Assembly: GCF_024437745.1 (NCBI RefSeq)
Contig: NZ_JANFNY010000001.1
Location: forward strand, 1-64,000
Direction of reading: 5' to 3'
Source of the DNA: Roseomonas sp. GC11
GTDB taxonomy: Bacteria; Pseudomonadota; Alphaproteobacteria; Acetobacterales; Acetobacteraceae
DNA: 64,000 bases
The number at the start of each line of letters is the position of its first letter. The stretch's first letter is position 1. The notes beneath the pieces are model-generated. The model saw nothing but the letters and a program-made list of their open reading frames with translations. It was not told the DNA's origin and made no database searches. The position numbers and the translations under genes are program-made. Of the stretch, positions 8,273-21,477 are shown in pieces.

Positions 8273-10069
8273 ATGTCCTCCGCCACCCTTCCCGCCGCAT
8301 CCGACACCCAGTCCCTGACGGGTGCCGAGATCGTCCTGCGCGCGCTGAAGGAGCAGGGCGTCGATGTGATCTTCGGCTATCCGGGCGGCGCCGTGCTGCC
8401 GATCTACGACGCCATTTTCCAGCAGAACGCCATCCGCCACATCCTGGTGCGGCATGAGCAGGCGGCGGTGCATGCGGCGGAGGGCTATGCCCGCTCCACC
8501 GGCAAGGTGGGCTGCGTGCTGGTGACCTCCGGCCCGGGCGCCACCAATGCGGTGACGGGGCTGGTGGATGCGCTGCTGGACAGCATCCCCCTCGTCTGCC
8601 TCACCGGGCAGGTGCCGACGCATCTGATCGGCAATGACGCCTTCCAGGAGGCGGACACCACCGGCATCACCCGCCCGGCGACCAAGCACAACTACCTGGT
8701 CAAGAACATCGACCGGCTGGCCGAGACGGTGCACGAGGCCTTCTATGTGGCGCGCTCCGGCCGCCCCGGCCCGGTGGTGATCGACCTGCCGAAGGATATC
8801 CTGATCGGCAAGGGCCCCTACAAGCCGGCGCCGGAGACCGAGCACCGCTCCTACCGCCCGCAGGTGGAGCCGGATGCGGCGCAGATCGCCAAGGCCGTGG
8901 CCCTGCTGAAGGGGGCGAAGCGCCCCATCGTCTATGCCGGTGGCGGCGTCATCAATGCCGGGCCGGAAGCCTCCGCGCTGCTGACGAAGTTCGTGCGGAT
9001 GACGGGCTTTCCCTGCACCAACACGCTGATGGGCCTCGGCGCCTACCCGGCGAGCGACCCGCAATTCCTCGGCATGCTGGGCATGCACGGCACCTACGAG
9101 GCGAATCTCGCCATGCACGGGTGCGACGTGATGTTCAACATCGGCGCCCGCTTCGATGACCGCGTGACCGGGCGGCTCAACGCCTTCGCGCCCAACTCGA
9201 AGAAGATCCACGCCGATATCGACCCCTCCTCGATCAACAAGAACGTCAAGGTCGAGGTGCCGGTGGTGGGCGATGCGGCGGCCGTGCTGCGCGCGCTGAT
9301 CGCCGCCTGGGAGGCCGATGCCGCGCCGCAGGATCGCCCGGCCCTGGCCGAGTGGTGGCGCCAGATCGACCAGTGGCGCGGGCGGGACTGCCTGCGCTAC
9401 GTCCAGGAAGGCCGCATCATCAAGCCGCAGCACGCGGTGAAGCGCCTCTTCGAGCTGACACGCGAGAGCGGCAAGGAGACCTTCATCACCACCGAGGTCG
9501 GCCAGCACCAGATGTGGGCGGCCCAGTATTTCGGCTTCGAGAAGCCGAACCGCTGGATGACCTCGGGCGGCCTCGGCACCATGGGCTATGGCCTGCCGGC
9601 GGCGATGGGCGTGCAGGTCGCCCACCCCGACGCGCTGGTGATCGACATCGCCGGCGAGGCCTCGATCCTGATGAACATCCAGGAGATGTCGACCCTCGCC
9701 CAGTACCGCCTGCCGGTGAAGGTGTTCATTCTCAACAACCAGTATATGGGCATGGTGCGCCAGTGGCAGGAGCTGCTGCATGGCGGCCGCTACTCGGAGA
9801 GCTATTCCTCCGCCCTGCCGGATTTCGTGAAGCTGGCGGAGAGCTTCCACGGCGTCGGCCTGCGCGCCGAGAGCAGCGACGACCTCGACCGCGTGATCCG
9901 CGAGATGATCGCCATCGACCGCCCGGTGATCGCCGATATCTGCGTGGACGAGAAGGAAAACGTCTTCCCCATGATCCCCTCGGGCGCCGCGCATAACGAG
10001 ATGCTGCTGGCCTCGAACCAGATCACCGGCGGCGCCGGGGTGACGGATGAGGGCACGGCGCTGGTCTGA
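8273..10069 (+). CDS. ilvB: Acetolactate synthase large (catalytic) subunit
   Basis: ThDP-dependent enzyme of valine, leucine and isoleucine synthesis that condenses pyruvate with pyruvate or 2-oxobutyrate. The 598-residue product has the N-terminal PYR domain (VDVIFGYPGGAVLPIYDA, LVRHEQAAVHAAEGYAR with the catalytic Glu), a central FAD/Rossmann-like domain (KRPIVYAGGGVINAG) and the C-terminal PP domain (TSGGLGTMGYGLPAAMG, the GEASILMNIQE cofactor site, NNQYMGMVRQWQE). The GEAS form in place of GDGS at the ThDP site is, as far as I recall, common in alphaproteobacterial IlvB. ilvN follows after 52 bases. Confidence 0.95.
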   Translation: MSSATLPAASDTQSLTGAEIVLRALKEQGVDVIFGYPGGAVLPIYDAIFQQNAIRHILVRHEQAAVHAAEGYARSTGKVGCVLVTSGPGATNAVTGLVDALLDSIPLVCLTGQVPTHLIGNDAFQEADTTGITRPATKHNYLVKNIDRLAETVHEAFYVARSGRPGPVVIDLPKDILIGKGPYKPAPETEHRSYRPQVEPDAAQIAKAVALLKGAKRPIVYAGGGVINAGPEASALLTKFVRMTGFPCTNTLMGLGAYPASDPQFLGMLGMHGTYEANLAMHGCDVMFNIGARFDDRVTGRLNAFAPNSKKIHADIDPSSINKNVKVEVPVVGDAAAVLRALIAAWEADAAPQDRPALAEWWRQIDQWRGRDCLRYVQEGRIIKPQHAVKRLFELTRESGKETFITTEVGQHQMWAAQYFGFEKPNRWMTSGGLGTMGYGLPAAMGVQVAHPDALVIDIAGEASILMNIQEMSTLAQYRLPVKVFILNNQYMGMVRQWQELLHGGRYSESYSSALPDFVKLAESFHGVGLRAESSDDLDRVIREMIAIDRPVIADICVDEKENVFPMIPSGAAHNEMLLASNQITGGAGVTDEGTALV

Positions 10070-10121
10070 GCGCCGCCTTTCCCCTTCGCTGTGTCACGCT
10101 GAAGAATTCGCAGGGACCCGC

Positions 10122-10646
10122 ATGTCCGATCCTTCCCATATGGCGCATCGCGCCGCGACCATCGCGGTGCTGGTGGAGAACGAGGCGGGCGTCCTGGCGC
10201 GCGTCATCGGCCTCTTTTCCGGCCGCGGCTACAACATCGACAGCCTGACCGTGGCGCCCGTCGATGCCGAGGGCCGGCTCTCGCGCATCACCATCGTCAC
10301 CTCCGGCACGGAGATGGTGATCGAGCAGATCAAGGCGCAGCTGGACCGTCTGGTGCCCGTCCACAAGGTGGCGGATCTGACGCTGGAGGGGCCGCACCTG
10401 ACGCGCGAGCTGGCGCTGATCAAGGTGGTCGGCACCGGTGAGGCGCGGATGGAGGCGCTGCGCCTCGCCGATGCCTTCCGCGCCCGCGTGGTGGACGCCA
10501 CCACGGAGAGCTTCGTCTTCGAGATGACGGGCAATGCGGACAAGCTCGATGCCTTCATCAACCTGATGCGCCCGCTGGGGCTGGCTGAGGTGTCGCGCAC
10601 CGGTGCCGTTGCCATCGCGCGCGGGACAGGCAGCATTTCCGTTTAA
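10122..10646 (+). CDS. ilvN: Acetolactate synthase small (regulatory) subunit
   Basis: Regulatory partner of IlvB that confers feedback control by valine. The 174-residue product has an N-terminal ACT domain (TIAVLVENEAGVLARVIGLFSGRGYNIDSL) and the C-terminal ALS_ss domain (RELALIKV, MTGNADKLDAFINLMRPLGL, EVSRTGAVAIARG). The start MSDPSHMAHRA at 10122 fits the family; an upstream extension would overlap ilvB. Between ilvN and ilvC lies a family A repeat, so ilvC may be expressed partly on its own. Confidence 0.95.
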   Translation: MSDPSHMAHRAATIAVLVENEAGVLARVIGLFSGRGYNIDSLTVAPVDAEGRLSRITIVTSGTEMVIEQIKAQLDRLVPVHKVADLTLEGPHLTRELALIKVVGTGEARMEALRLADAFRARVVDATTESFVFEMTGNADKLDAFINLMRPLGLAEVSRTGAVAIARGTGSISV

Positions 10647-11842
<1,196 letters not shown>

Positions 11843-11843
<1 letters not shown>

Positions 11844-12002
11844 TTTTTCAGGCTGCCGCCGTCGGGTTGGGAGGCGGGACGCTTCACTGGGCCGGAGTAC
11901 TGGCTGTGTGTGGCGACCGCGTTTCGGCCCTGACCGGCCACTGAAAGAAAAAAGAAGGGGGTGTGGGGGAATTCTTTCCCCCGCGCCTCTTTTTTGTTTG
12001 CT
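11843..12002 (+). repeat. Family B spacer element, copy 2
   Basis: It starts at the ilvC stop with ATTTTTCAGGCTGCCGCCG, continues with GAGGCGGGACGCTTCACTGG, then AGAAAAAAGAAGGGGG and the GGGGGAATTC hairpin. It is collinear with copy 1 after degP, including the position relative to the upstream stop codon. Confidence 0.7.
11963..11995 (+). terminator. Rho-independent terminator after ilvC
   Basis: GGGGGAA and TTTCCCCC form a stem around TTC, followed by CGCGCC and a T-rich run (TCTTTTTT). It is the equivalent of the degP terminator in the family B element. Confidence 0.7.
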
Positions 12003-12058
12003 GCAACCGCCTCGCGGCGTCTCCGTTGCAACACCGCCCCGAAGGGAGAGAATGCGCG

Positions 12059-13126
12059 ATGCGGCTGTTCACCTGCGAGGTGTGCGGGCAGACCCTGTAT
12101 TTCGAGAATACGCGCTGCGAGCGCTGTGGTTCCGCGCTTGGCTATCTGCCGTGGCCGAACCGCCTTTCCGCCCTGGAGGCGGAGGGGGGGGCCTGGCGCG
12201 CGCGGGCCGAGCCGGGGCGGCTTTTCCGGTTCTGCGCCAATGCCGCGCATGGGGCCTGCAACTGGCTGGTGCCGCTGGAGAGCGGGGAGGAATTCTGCCT
12301 CGCCTGCCGGCACAACCGCACCATCCCGGACCTGTCCTGCGCCGGGCGGCTGGAGGGCTGGCGGAAGATCCAGGCGGCGGAGCGGCGGGCCGTCTATGGC
12401 TTCCTGCGCCTCGGCCTGCCGCTGCGGAACCGGGACGAGGCGCCGGAGACGGGCCTGGCCTTCGACGTGCTGGCCGACCCGCCGGCCTGGGATGCGCCGC
12501 GCGTGATCACGGGGCATGACAATGGCCTGATCACCCTGGCCCTGGCCGAGGCGGATGATGCCGAGCGCACCCGCCGCCGCACCGCCATGGGCGAGCCCTA
12601 CCGCACGCTGCTCGGCCATTTCCGCCATGAATCCGGGCATTACTTCTGGGACCGCCTGGTGCGCGATGGCGGGCGGCTGGCGGAGTGCCGCGCCGTTTTC
12701 GGCGATGACGGCCAGGATTACGGCACTGCCCTGCAACGCCATTATGCCGAGGGCCCGCCGGCCGACTGGCAGGAGCATTTCGTCAGCGCCTATGCCACCG
12801 CCCATCCCTGGGAGGATTTCGCCGAGACCTGGGCGCATTACCTGCACATCGTGGACACGCTGGAAATGGCGCGGGCCTTCGGCCTGGGCATCGCGCCGCG
12901 GGTGGACCCGGGGGGGGAGCTGGCGGCGGAGGTGGATGTCGACCCCTATCGCGCCACGCGGATCGCGCCGCTGATGGAGGCCTGGGTGCCGCTGACGGCG
13001 GCGGTGAACAGCCTCAACCGCTGCATGGGCACGCCGGACCTCTATCCCTTCGTGCTGTCCCCGGTGGTGGTGCGGAAGCTGGCCTTCATCCAGGCGCTGG
13101 TGCATGGCCAGCGCTGGGGTGATTGA
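12059..13126 (+). CDS. Zinc-ribbon metallopeptidase (Peptidase_Mx / DUF2248-like)
   Basis: The 355-residue product begins with a zinc ribbon (C6-x2-C9 and C20-x2-C23: FTCEVCGQ and TRCERCGS), has a second cysteine group (CANAAHGACNW, CLACRHNRTIPDLS), and then a zincin-like HESGH motif (H190-E191-x2-H194) in FRHESGHYFWDRLV. Downstream ETWAHYLHIVDTLEMA supplies a likely third metal ligand. This matches the putative zinc-binding metallopeptidase family found widely in alpha- and betaproteobacteria. Substrate unknown. Cytosolic, as no signal peptide is seen. The start has GAAGGGAG upstream. Confidence 0.8.
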   Translation: MRLFTCEVCGQTLYFENTRCERCGSALGYLPWPNRLSALEAEGGAWRARAEPGRLFRFCANAAHGACNWLVPLESGEEFCLACRHNRTIPDLSCAGRLEGWRKIQAAERRAVYGFLRLGLPLRNRDEAPETGLAFDVLADPPAWDAPRVITGHDNGLITLALAEADDAERTRRRTAMGEPYRTLLGHFRHESGHYFWDRLVRDGGRLAECRAVFGDDGQDYGTALQRHYAEGPPADWQEHFVSAYATAHPWEDFAETWAHYLHIVDTLEMARAFGLGIAPRVDPGGELAAEVDVDPYRATRIAPLMEAWVPLTAAVNSLNRCMGTPDLYPFVLSPVVVRKLAFIQALVHGQRWGD

Positions 13127-13160
13127 CCGCCGCCGCGCGCCGCCGCAGGCTGGCGGGGCC

Positions 13161-14087
13161 ATGACCAAGCTCGCACCCGAAAGCTGCTATCCCCGCGATT
13201 TCGTCGGCTACGGCGCCACGCCGCCGGACCCGAAATGGCCCAATGGGGCGCGCGTCGCGCTCTCCTTCGTCCTCAATTATGAGGAAGGGGGTGAGAACAC
13301 GGTGCTGAACGGCGATGCCGGCAGCGAGATTTATCTCAATGAGACGCCGGGCGGGGTTCCGGTGCTCGGGATGCGCGATATCGGCAAGGAGAGCCAGTTC
13401 GATTATGGCGCGCGGGCGGGTGTGTGGCGGGTGCTGCGGATGTTCGCCCGCCATCACATGAAATTGACCGTCTATGCCGTTGGCCGCGCGCTGGAGCTGA
13501 ACCCCGCGGTGGGCCGGGCCTTTGTCGAGGCGGGGCATGAGGTGGCCAGCCATGGCTGGCGCTGGATCAACTACCAGCATGTCGATGAGGAGACGGAGCG
13601 CCGCCACATCGCCGATTGCGTCGAGACGATCGACCGCATCACCGGCCGCCCGCCGGTGGGCTGGTATACGGGGCGCATCAGCGAGCAGACGCGGCGCCTG
13701 GTGGCCGAGCAGGGCGGCTTTCTCTACGACAGCGATGCTTATGATGACGACCTGCCCTATTACGTGACAGTGGCCGGCAAGCCGCTGCTGATCCTGCCCT
13801 ATACGCTGGACAACAATGACATGAAGTTCGCCGTGCCGCCCGGCTTCACGGCGAATGACGGCTTCACGCAGCATTTGACGGATGCGCTCGATTTCCTGCG
13901 CGAGGAGGGCCGGACGGCCCCGAAGATGATGAGTGTTGGCCTGCATTGCCGGCTGGTGGGCCGTCCGGGCCGCGCGGCGGCGCTGGCGCGCTTCCTGGAG
14001 CATGTGGCGGCCTGCCCCGATGTCTGGGTGGCGACGCGGGAGGAGATCGCGCGGCACTGGCTTTCCGTGCATCCGCCGGCGGCCTGA
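13161..14087 (+). CDS. puuE: PuuE-type allantoinase / polysaccharide deacetylase-family protein
   Basis: A NodB-fold protein of 308 residues, the usual size of PuuE, the cofactor-light allantoinase that opens allantoin to allantoate. Diagnostic stretches are YPRDFVGYGATPPDPKWPNG, SFVLNYEEGGENTVLNGD, ASHGWRWINYQ, GWYTGRISEQTRRLV, YDSDAYDDDLPYY and MMSVGLHCRLVGRPGR. The ATG at 13161 gives the family N-terminus; an in-frame ATG at 13104 would overlap the metallopeptidase gene. No uricase or OHCU decarboxylase gene is next to it, so the purine role rests on similarity alone. Confidence 0.85.
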   Translation: MTKLAPESCYPRDFVGYGATPPDPKWPNGARVALSFVLNYEEGGENTVLNGDAGSEIYLNETPGGVPVLGMRDIGKESQFDYGARAGVWRVLRMFARHHMKLTVYAVGRALELNPAVGRAFVEAGHEVASHGWRWINYQHVDEETERRHIADCVETIDRITGRPPVGWYTGRISEQTRRLVAEQGGFLYDSDAYDDDLPYYVTVAGKPLLILPYTLDNNDMKFAVPPGFTANDGFTQHLTDALDFLREEGRTAPKMMSVGLHCRLVGRPGRAAALARFLEHVAACPDVWVATREEIARHWLSVHPPAA

Positions 14088-14130
14088 TTCTTATTTTCCC
14101 GAATAAAAAACACTTCCCCCCGTTATCGCA

Positions 14131-14198
14131 TCCCGCCCGCCCGGCCGGGCGGGGTGCGGGGCTGAAAAGTTTTTTGGTTCTTTTTTTCAAAAAAGAAC
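14131..14198. terminator. GC palindrome plus A/T palindrome after puuE
   Basis: CCCGCCCGGCCGGGCGGG-like dyad near 14135-14153 is followed by the A/T palindrome at 14165-14198. The pair probably ends transcription from puuE. The rest of the spacer up to the chemoreceptor gene is AT-rich and likely holds its promoter. Confidence 0.45.
14165..14198. repeat. Family C A/T palindrome, copy 2
   Basis: AAAAGTTTTTTG followed by GTTCTTTTTTT-CAAAAAAGAAC. Nearly identical to the copy at 49853-49888, in the same orientation. Confidence 0.7.
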
Positions 14199-14322
14199 GC
14201 GTTGTTTTTCAACTCCTCTGCATCGCCCGTTGGCCGGAACTGCGGTAACCGGCTGCGTCTCTCGCGCTTAACTTTGCCTTCATCAGTCTTGCTGCATAGC
14301 GGCATCCTGTTGTGGAGGCAAA

Positions 14323-16635
14323 ATGACCCTGTTGGCCAATCTCAGCGTCGGGCGGAAGCTCGCGCTTGCCGCCATCCTGCCGCTGCTGCTGCTGGGTGGC
14401 ATGATTGCCGTCGTCTGGAATGCGCTCGGCCAGATCGAGGAGAATTTCGCGCAGGAGGTGACGGCGGATCAGGTGAGCAGCCGCCTGATCCATATCGAGG
14501 TCGTGGTGAACGAAGCCCGCGTGCATCTGCGGGACGTCATCAACGCCGACATGCCGCGGGATCTTGACAGGGCGGAGGGGCTCGGTGCGCAAGCGATGGC
14601 AAAGGCCGAAAACCTTGCCCGCGAGGCGCTGCGCGATGCCACCAGCCCTGCCGTTCAGGCAGCGCTGCGCGATGGTCTGGAGCGCTTCCGGGAATATGGC
14701 GAGGTGCGGCAGCGCGTGATCGCCGAGCGGCGGCAGCTGCTGGCGACACGGGACCGCTTCTTCGCCACCGGCCGGGAGTATGAGCGCCGCTTCGAACTGG
14801 CGGCGGGCGAGATGGAATTCGCGCCCGCCTCGCCCGAGCGCGACGAGCGGCGCCAGCGCCTGCTGGCCCTGAACCGCGCCGCCACGGATATCCGCATCGC
14901 CCTGCTGGAGGAGTTGAGCATGGCGGATGAGGCGCGCAGGCGGCGTGTCATCAGCGCCGCGCAGCAGATGCGCGTCTATCTGCGGCCCCTGGCCAACCTG
15001 CCGCCCAACCCGGTCGATCTGCGCCCGCTGACGGCGCAGGCGGAGCAGATGGCGGTCCTGGCGGAGGGGGTTCTGGCCTCGCTGGACGCGATTGAGATGC
15101 TGCGCCGCACCGGCGTGGTGCCCAACCGCGAAAGGATGGAGGCCGCCCTGGAGGCCGCCGCCTCGGCGATGGAGATCGAGGAGCAAACCACCGTCGCGCG
15201 CCTGAATGCCAGCCTGGAGATGGCGCGCATGGCCATGCCGCTGGTCAGCGCGGTGATGGCGGCGCTGCTGATCGGCCTCGGCCTGATGAATGCCCGCGCC
15301 ATCGGCCGGCCGCTGAACGCGCTCTCCGCCATGGTCGCCGCCCTGGCGCGCGGCGAGGTGACGGAGAAGATCGCCGGCGAGGGCCGCAGGGACGAGATCG
15401 GCATCATCGCCGGGGCGCTGCGCAGCCTGCAGGCCACCGTCACCCGCGCCTTCGCCCAGGGGCAGATGCTGGAGCAGGTGCCGCTCGGCGTCATGGTGTG
15501 CGAGCCGGGTGGGGCGCTGCGCATCACCTACGCCAACGCCACCAGCAAGGCGGAGCTGGCGCGGATGGAGAAGGCGCTGGCCTGCAAGGTGGCCGAGCTG
15601 GAGGGGCAGAGCATCGACGTGCTCAACGACCCGCGCAACCCGCAGCCGCTGCGCGCCCTGCTCGCCGACCCCGCGCGCCTGCCCTATGCCGGGCAGATCC
15701 GGCTGGGGGAGGAGGTGCTCTCGCTCCGCGCCACCGCCATCCGCGATGCGCGCGGGCAGTATCTCGGCCCGATGCTGAGCTGGTCCGTCGTCACCGCCCA
15801 GGCACGCCTCGCCGAGAGCTTCGAGGCGGAGGTGGGCGCGGTGGTGGCCGCCGTGGCGCGCTCCGCCACCGAGTTGCAGGAGTCCGCGCGCGGCATGAGC
15901 GGCAGCGCCCGCCGCTCGGGCGAGGAGGCCACGGCCGTGGCCAGCGCCAGCGAGCAGGCCGGCAGCAGCGTGCAGGCCGTGGCCGCCAGCGCCGAGGAGC
16001 TGGCCGCCAGCGTGGCCGAGGTGACGCGGCAGGTGCAGAGCGGCGCCACCGTGGCGCGCGACGCGGCGGAGGAGACACGCCGCGCCGATGCCACCATCCG
16101 CAGCCTCTCCGAGGCCGCCGAGCGCATCGGCGAGGTGGTGGAGCTGATCAGCAACATCGCCGGGCAGACCAACCTGCTCGCCCTCAACGCCACCATCGAG
16201 GCGGCGCGGGCGGGGGAGGCGGGGAAGGGCTTCGCCGTCGTCGCCAGCGAGGTGAAGAACCTCGCCAGCCAGACGGCCAAGGCGACGGAGGAGATTTCCA
16301 GCCAGATCCAGTCCATCCAGGGCAGCACCGCCCAGGCGGTGGCGGCGCTGCGCGGCATCGGCGCCACGGTGGAGCGGATGAACCAGGTGACCGCCACCAT
16401 CGCCGCCGCGGTGGAGGAGCAATCCGCCGCCACGCAGGAGATCGCCCGCAGCGCCGCCCAGGTCTCGGACGGCACGCAGGCCGTCAGCCGCCGCATCGGC
16501 GATGTCAGCGCCGCCGCCTCGGAGACGGGGCAGGCCGCGGCCTCGGTGCTGGAGGCCGCGGGCGGGCTCTCGGGCCAGGCGGCGGCCCTGCGCAGCAAGG
16601 CGGATGAATTCCTTCGCTCCGTGCGCGCGGCGTGA
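14323..16635 (+). CDS. Methyl-accepting chemotaxis protein
   Basis: Transmembrane chemoreceptor of 770 residues. It has a first membrane helix (about residues 10-30, [20 protein letters not shown]), a helical periplasmic sensory domain to about residue 300, a second helix ([19 protein letters not shown], about 304-325), a HAMP domain ([21 protein letters not shown]), a PAS-like segment (about 385-490, [19 protein letters not shown]) and the signalling domain with the hairpin tip [22 protein letters not shown]. No CheB/CheR-binding pentapeptide is visible at the C-terminus (SVRAA). No other chemotaxis gene is in the window. The start has GTGGAGG upstream. Confidence 0.95.
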   Translation: MTLLANLSVGRKLALAAILPLLLLGGMIAVVWNALGQIEENFAQEVTADQVSSRLIHIEVVVNEARVHLRDVINADMPRDLDRAEGLGAQAMAKAENLAREALRDATSPAVQAALRDGLERFREYGEVRQRVIAERRQLLATRDRFFATGREYERRFELAAGEMEFAPASPERDERRQRLLALNRAATDIRIALLEELSMADEARRRRVISAAQQMRVYLRPLANLPPNPVDLRPLTAQAEQMAVLAEGVLASLDAIEMLRRTGVVPNRERMEAALEAAASAMEIEEQTTVARLNASLEMARMAMPLVSAVMAALLIGLGLMNARAIGRPLNALSAMVAALARGEVTEKIAGEGRRDEIGIIAGALRSLQATVTRAFAQGQMLEQVPLGVMVCEPGGALRITYANATSKAELARMEKALACKVAELEGQSIDVLNDPRNPQPLRALLADPARLPYAGQIRLGEEVLSLRATAIRDARGQYLGPMLSWSVVTAQARLAESFEAEVGAVVAAVARSATELQESARGMSGSARRSGEEATAVASASEQAGSSVQAVAASAEELAASVAEVTRQVQSGATVARDAAEETRRADATIRSLSEAAERIGEVVELISNIAGQTNLLALNATIEAARAGEAGKGFAVVASEVKNLASQTAKATEEISSQIQSIQGSTAQAVAALRGIGATVERMNQVTATIAAAVEEQSAATQEIARSAAQVSDGTQAVSRRIGDVSAAASETGQAAASVLEAAGGLSGQAAALRSKADEFLRSVRAA

Positions 16636-16690
16636 GGGCGGGGCCTGGGCGGGACAGGTGGAGCAAAAACGGGCGGGGGCCGAGAAACCG

Positions 16691-16719
16691 CTTGCCCCCG
16701 TCCCGCGCCCTGCCTATCG
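16691..16719 (+). promoter_or_regulatory. Predicted leuA leader promoter
   Basis: CTTGCC, a spacer of exactly 17 bases and CTATCG match the alphaproteobacterial housekeeping consensus. The predicted start is 16726-16728, at or within 2 bases of the leader-peptide ATG, so the transcript would be leaderless. Confidence 0.55.
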
Positions 16720-16727
16720 TCGCGAGC

Positions 16728-16835
16728 ATGAACGCCACCGCGCGCCTTTCCGTGCTGATGAACGGCCCCGCCGCCGTCACCGCGCGCGCGCTTTCCGGCC
16801 TCCTTCTCCTTCGACTTAGCCGCCCCTGGGCGTGA
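16728..16835 (+). CDS. leuL: leuA leader peptide (35 aa, leucine-rich)
   Basis: A short frame upstream of leuA encodes a peptide with eight leucines in 35 residues, five of them clustered (GLLLLRLSRPWA at the C-terminus). The cluster is coded CTC CTT CTC CTT CGA CTT; CTT and CTC are minor leucine codons in this CTG-dominated genome, which suits control codons. No ribosome-binding site is evident, but the predicted promoter puts the transcription start at the ATG. Leaderless leader peptides are known for the trp attenuator of Sinorhizobium. Role in leucine-sensitive attenuation is inferred. Confidence 0.6.
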   Translation: MNATARLSVLMNGPAAVTARALSGLLLLRLSRPWA

Positions 16836-16890
16836 CGCCCGGCTGACCTGCCGGCATCGCTCAGGGGATAGACCCCGGGGGGCACCCCCC
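16821..16890 (+). promoter_or_regulatory. Candidate leuA attenuator structures
   Basis: Overlapping, mutually exclusive pairings follow the leucine codons: GGGCG-TGA-CGCCC (16828-16840, spanning the leader stop codon), CCCCTG (16823-16828) with CAGGGG (16862-16867), GGGG with CCCC (16864-16876), and GGGGGG with CCCCCC (16877-16890). The last hairpin has no following T-tract, so a classical intrinsic terminator is not shown. Switching between structures by ribosome position is inferred. Confidence 0.4.
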
Positions 16891-16948
16891 TCAGGCGCCA
16901 CGCGCGCCTCTCGCGGCACGGCATAAGTCAGAACGAAGGAACGCCCCC

Positions 16949-18535
<1,587 letters not shown>

Positions 18536-18540
18536 GGCAA

Positions 18541-18726
18541 AGGCCAGGGGGCAAAGGCCAGGGGGCAAAGCCAGGGGCAAAGCCAGGGGGCGCTGCCCCC
18601 TGGACCCCCGCCGGGGTGGCACGGCCACCCCGGACCCCGCGGTCAGTTGGCGCCCCCTGAAGGCGGGGTCTGGGGGGACCCTGTCCCTCCAGCGGAGGGG
18701 TTTGGGGAGGCAGCGCCTCCCCAAGG
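18541..18726. repeat. Family A GC palindrome cluster, copy 2, with short direct repeats
   Basis: It opens with four imperfect direct copies of AGCCAGGGGGCAA (13-14 bases). Then come CCAGGGGGCGCTGCCCCCTGG-type dyad, GGGGTGGCACGGCCACCCCGGACCCCGC, GGGGGGACCCTGTCCC and GGGGAGGCAGCGCCTCCCC. It lies between convergent leuA and rocD, and ends directly at the rocD stop. Confidence 0.75.
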
Positions 18727-19956
<1,230 letters not shown>

Positions 19957-19969
19957 GGCAAGCCTCCTG

Positions 19970-20908
19970 TCAGGCGGCGCGTCGTGCGCGGTGGGGCGGG
20001 GGGAAAAGCTCCGTCATCAGGGCGACGGTCAGGTGGGCGCTGCACGCATCCCGGTCGAGCGCCGGGTTCAGCTCCACGATGTCGAGCGCGGCGAGGCAGC
20101 CGCTCTCCCGCACCAAAGCGAGGGCGGTGGCGGCCTCGGCCAGGCTCATCCCGGCGGGGACGGGGGTGCCGACGCCGGGGGCCAGCTCCGGGTCCAGCGC
20201 ATCCACGTCGAAGCTGAGGTGGAGCAGCCCGCCCTCCGCCGCCACATGGGCGAGGAAGGGCAGCAGCGCCGCCGCCACCCCGCCGGCGCGCAGCACCGGC
20301 ATGGCGGTGAGCCCGGCGCCGCGCGCCGCGAGCAGTTCCGCCTCCGCATCGTCGAGGTCGCGCGCGCCGAGGATCTGCACGCGGCGCGGATCGACCGGCG
20401 GCGGCGCGGCGGCGCCCCAGACGGGGCCGAGGCCCGGTTCGCCGCAGAGCGCGGCCAGGGTCATGCCGTGCACATTGCCGCTGGGCGAGGTGGCGGGGGT
20501 GTTGAAATCCCCATGCGCGTCGATCCACAGCACGAAGAGCGGCCGCCCCAGCGCCGCCGCGTGGCGCGCGCTGGCCGCCACCGAGCCGAGCGGCAGGCTG
20601 TGGTCGCCGCCGAGCAGCACGGGCAGGCCGCCCTCGGCCAGGATGCCCTCCGCCCGCGCCTGCACCGCGCGCGCCCAGGCGGCGATCTCGTCCAGGTGGT
20701 GCGCGGGCTGGTGCGCCGGCTGGATGTGGGAAAAGCCGGGCAGCGGGGCGGGGCGGGGCAGGTCCCCGCCATCCCGCGCGCCGGGGCCGAGCGCCCGCAG
20801 CAGCCCCGCATGGCGCAACGCCGCGGGCCCCGCGGCGGCGCCGCGACGGCTGGCCCCCAGGTCCATCGCCGCGCCGAACATCACCGGGAACCGGCCCGAA
20901 CGCTCCAT
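19970..20908 (-). CDS. rocF: Arginase
   Basis: Manganese enzyme that splits arginine to ornithine and urea. The 312-residue product has the binuclear-metal motifs [19 protein letters not shown] and SFDVDALDP, with [12 protein letters not shown] and the C-terminal [12 protein letters not shown]. The start at 20908 ([13 protein letters not shown]) follows a strong GGAGGTGG site 5 bases upstream. It sits between an Lrp-type regulator gene and rocD, all on the minus strand. Confidence 0.93.
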   Translation of the reverse strand: MERSGRFPVMFGAAMDLGASRRGAAAGPAALRHAGLLRALGPGARDGGDLPRPAPLPGFSHIQPAHQPAHHLDEIAAWARAVQARAEGILAEGGLPVLLGGDHSLPLGSVAASARHAAALGRPLFVLWIDAHGDFNTPATSPSGNVHGMTLAALCGEPGLGPVWGAAAPPPVDPRRVQILGARDLDDAEAELLAARGAGLTAMPVLRAGGVAAALLPFLAHVAAEGGLLHLSFDVDALDPELAPGVGTPVPAGMSLAEAATALALVRESGCLAALDIVELNPALDRDACSAHLTVALMTELFPPPHRARRAA

Positions 20909-21045
20909 TGCCACCTCCATGCCACCCGTGCGCCAGGACGGGGGAGGCGGAACTATGCCGGGGCGGAATGCGCGAAAACGAGTGGGAGAAGAGCGCGATC
21001 TGTGCCTCAGGCCGCGCGGATTGCGCGGTCTTATTGCGCAGATCG

Positions 21046-21477
21046 TCAGCCCTTGCGCCGGGCCAGCAGCAGGTTGCTCTCGCTGTTCGCCACGCCCTCG
21101 ATATGCCGGATCTCGCGCAGCGTGGCGTCGAAAGCCTCCAGGCTCGCCACCTCGATCTCCAGCACCAGATCCCACCGGCCATTGGTGGCGTGGATCGCCG
21201 CCACCTGCGGCAGGCCCTGCAATTTGCGCGTCACCCGCTCCGTCGCATTGCCCTCGATCTCCACCAGGGTGATGGCGCGGATGGGCGCCAGCTCCGCCTC
21301 CCGCCGCAGCACCACGGTGAAGCCCTGGATCACCCCGCGCTCCACCAGCCGCTCGATCCGCGCCTTCACCGTGGCGCGCGACAGGTCCAGCGCAGCGGCC
21401 AGGCTGGTCAGCGGCTGCCGGGCATCGGCGCGCAGCAGCGCCAGCAGGGCGCGGTCCGTCTCGTCCAGCACCGTCAT
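21046..21477 (-). CDS. Lrp/AsnC-family transcriptional regulator
   Basis: A 143-residue feast/famine regulator with an N-terminal winged helix-turn-helix (LDETDRALLALLRADARQPLTSLAAAL, LSRATVKARIERL) and the C-terminal RAM/ACT ligand-binding domain (IRAITLVEIEGNATERV, AIHATNGRWDLVLEIEV). It lies 137 bases upstream of rocF on the same strand, so it probably regulates the arginase pathway in response to an amino acid. Its ATG overlaps the stop of the preceding TetR gene (ATGA), which is unusual. Confidence 0.88.
   Translation of the reverse strand: MTVLDETDRALLALLRADARQPLTSLAAALDLSRATVKARIERLVERGVIQGFTVVLRREAELAPIRAITLVEIEGNATERVTRKLQGLPQVAAIHATNGRWDLVLEIEVASLEAFDATLREIRHIEGVANSESNLLLARRKG

Noticed and set aside
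14323-16635. Chemoreceptor and FlgC-like gene as evidence of a local motility locus
   Set aside because: They are 33 kb apart, and no che, fli or mot gene lies in the window.
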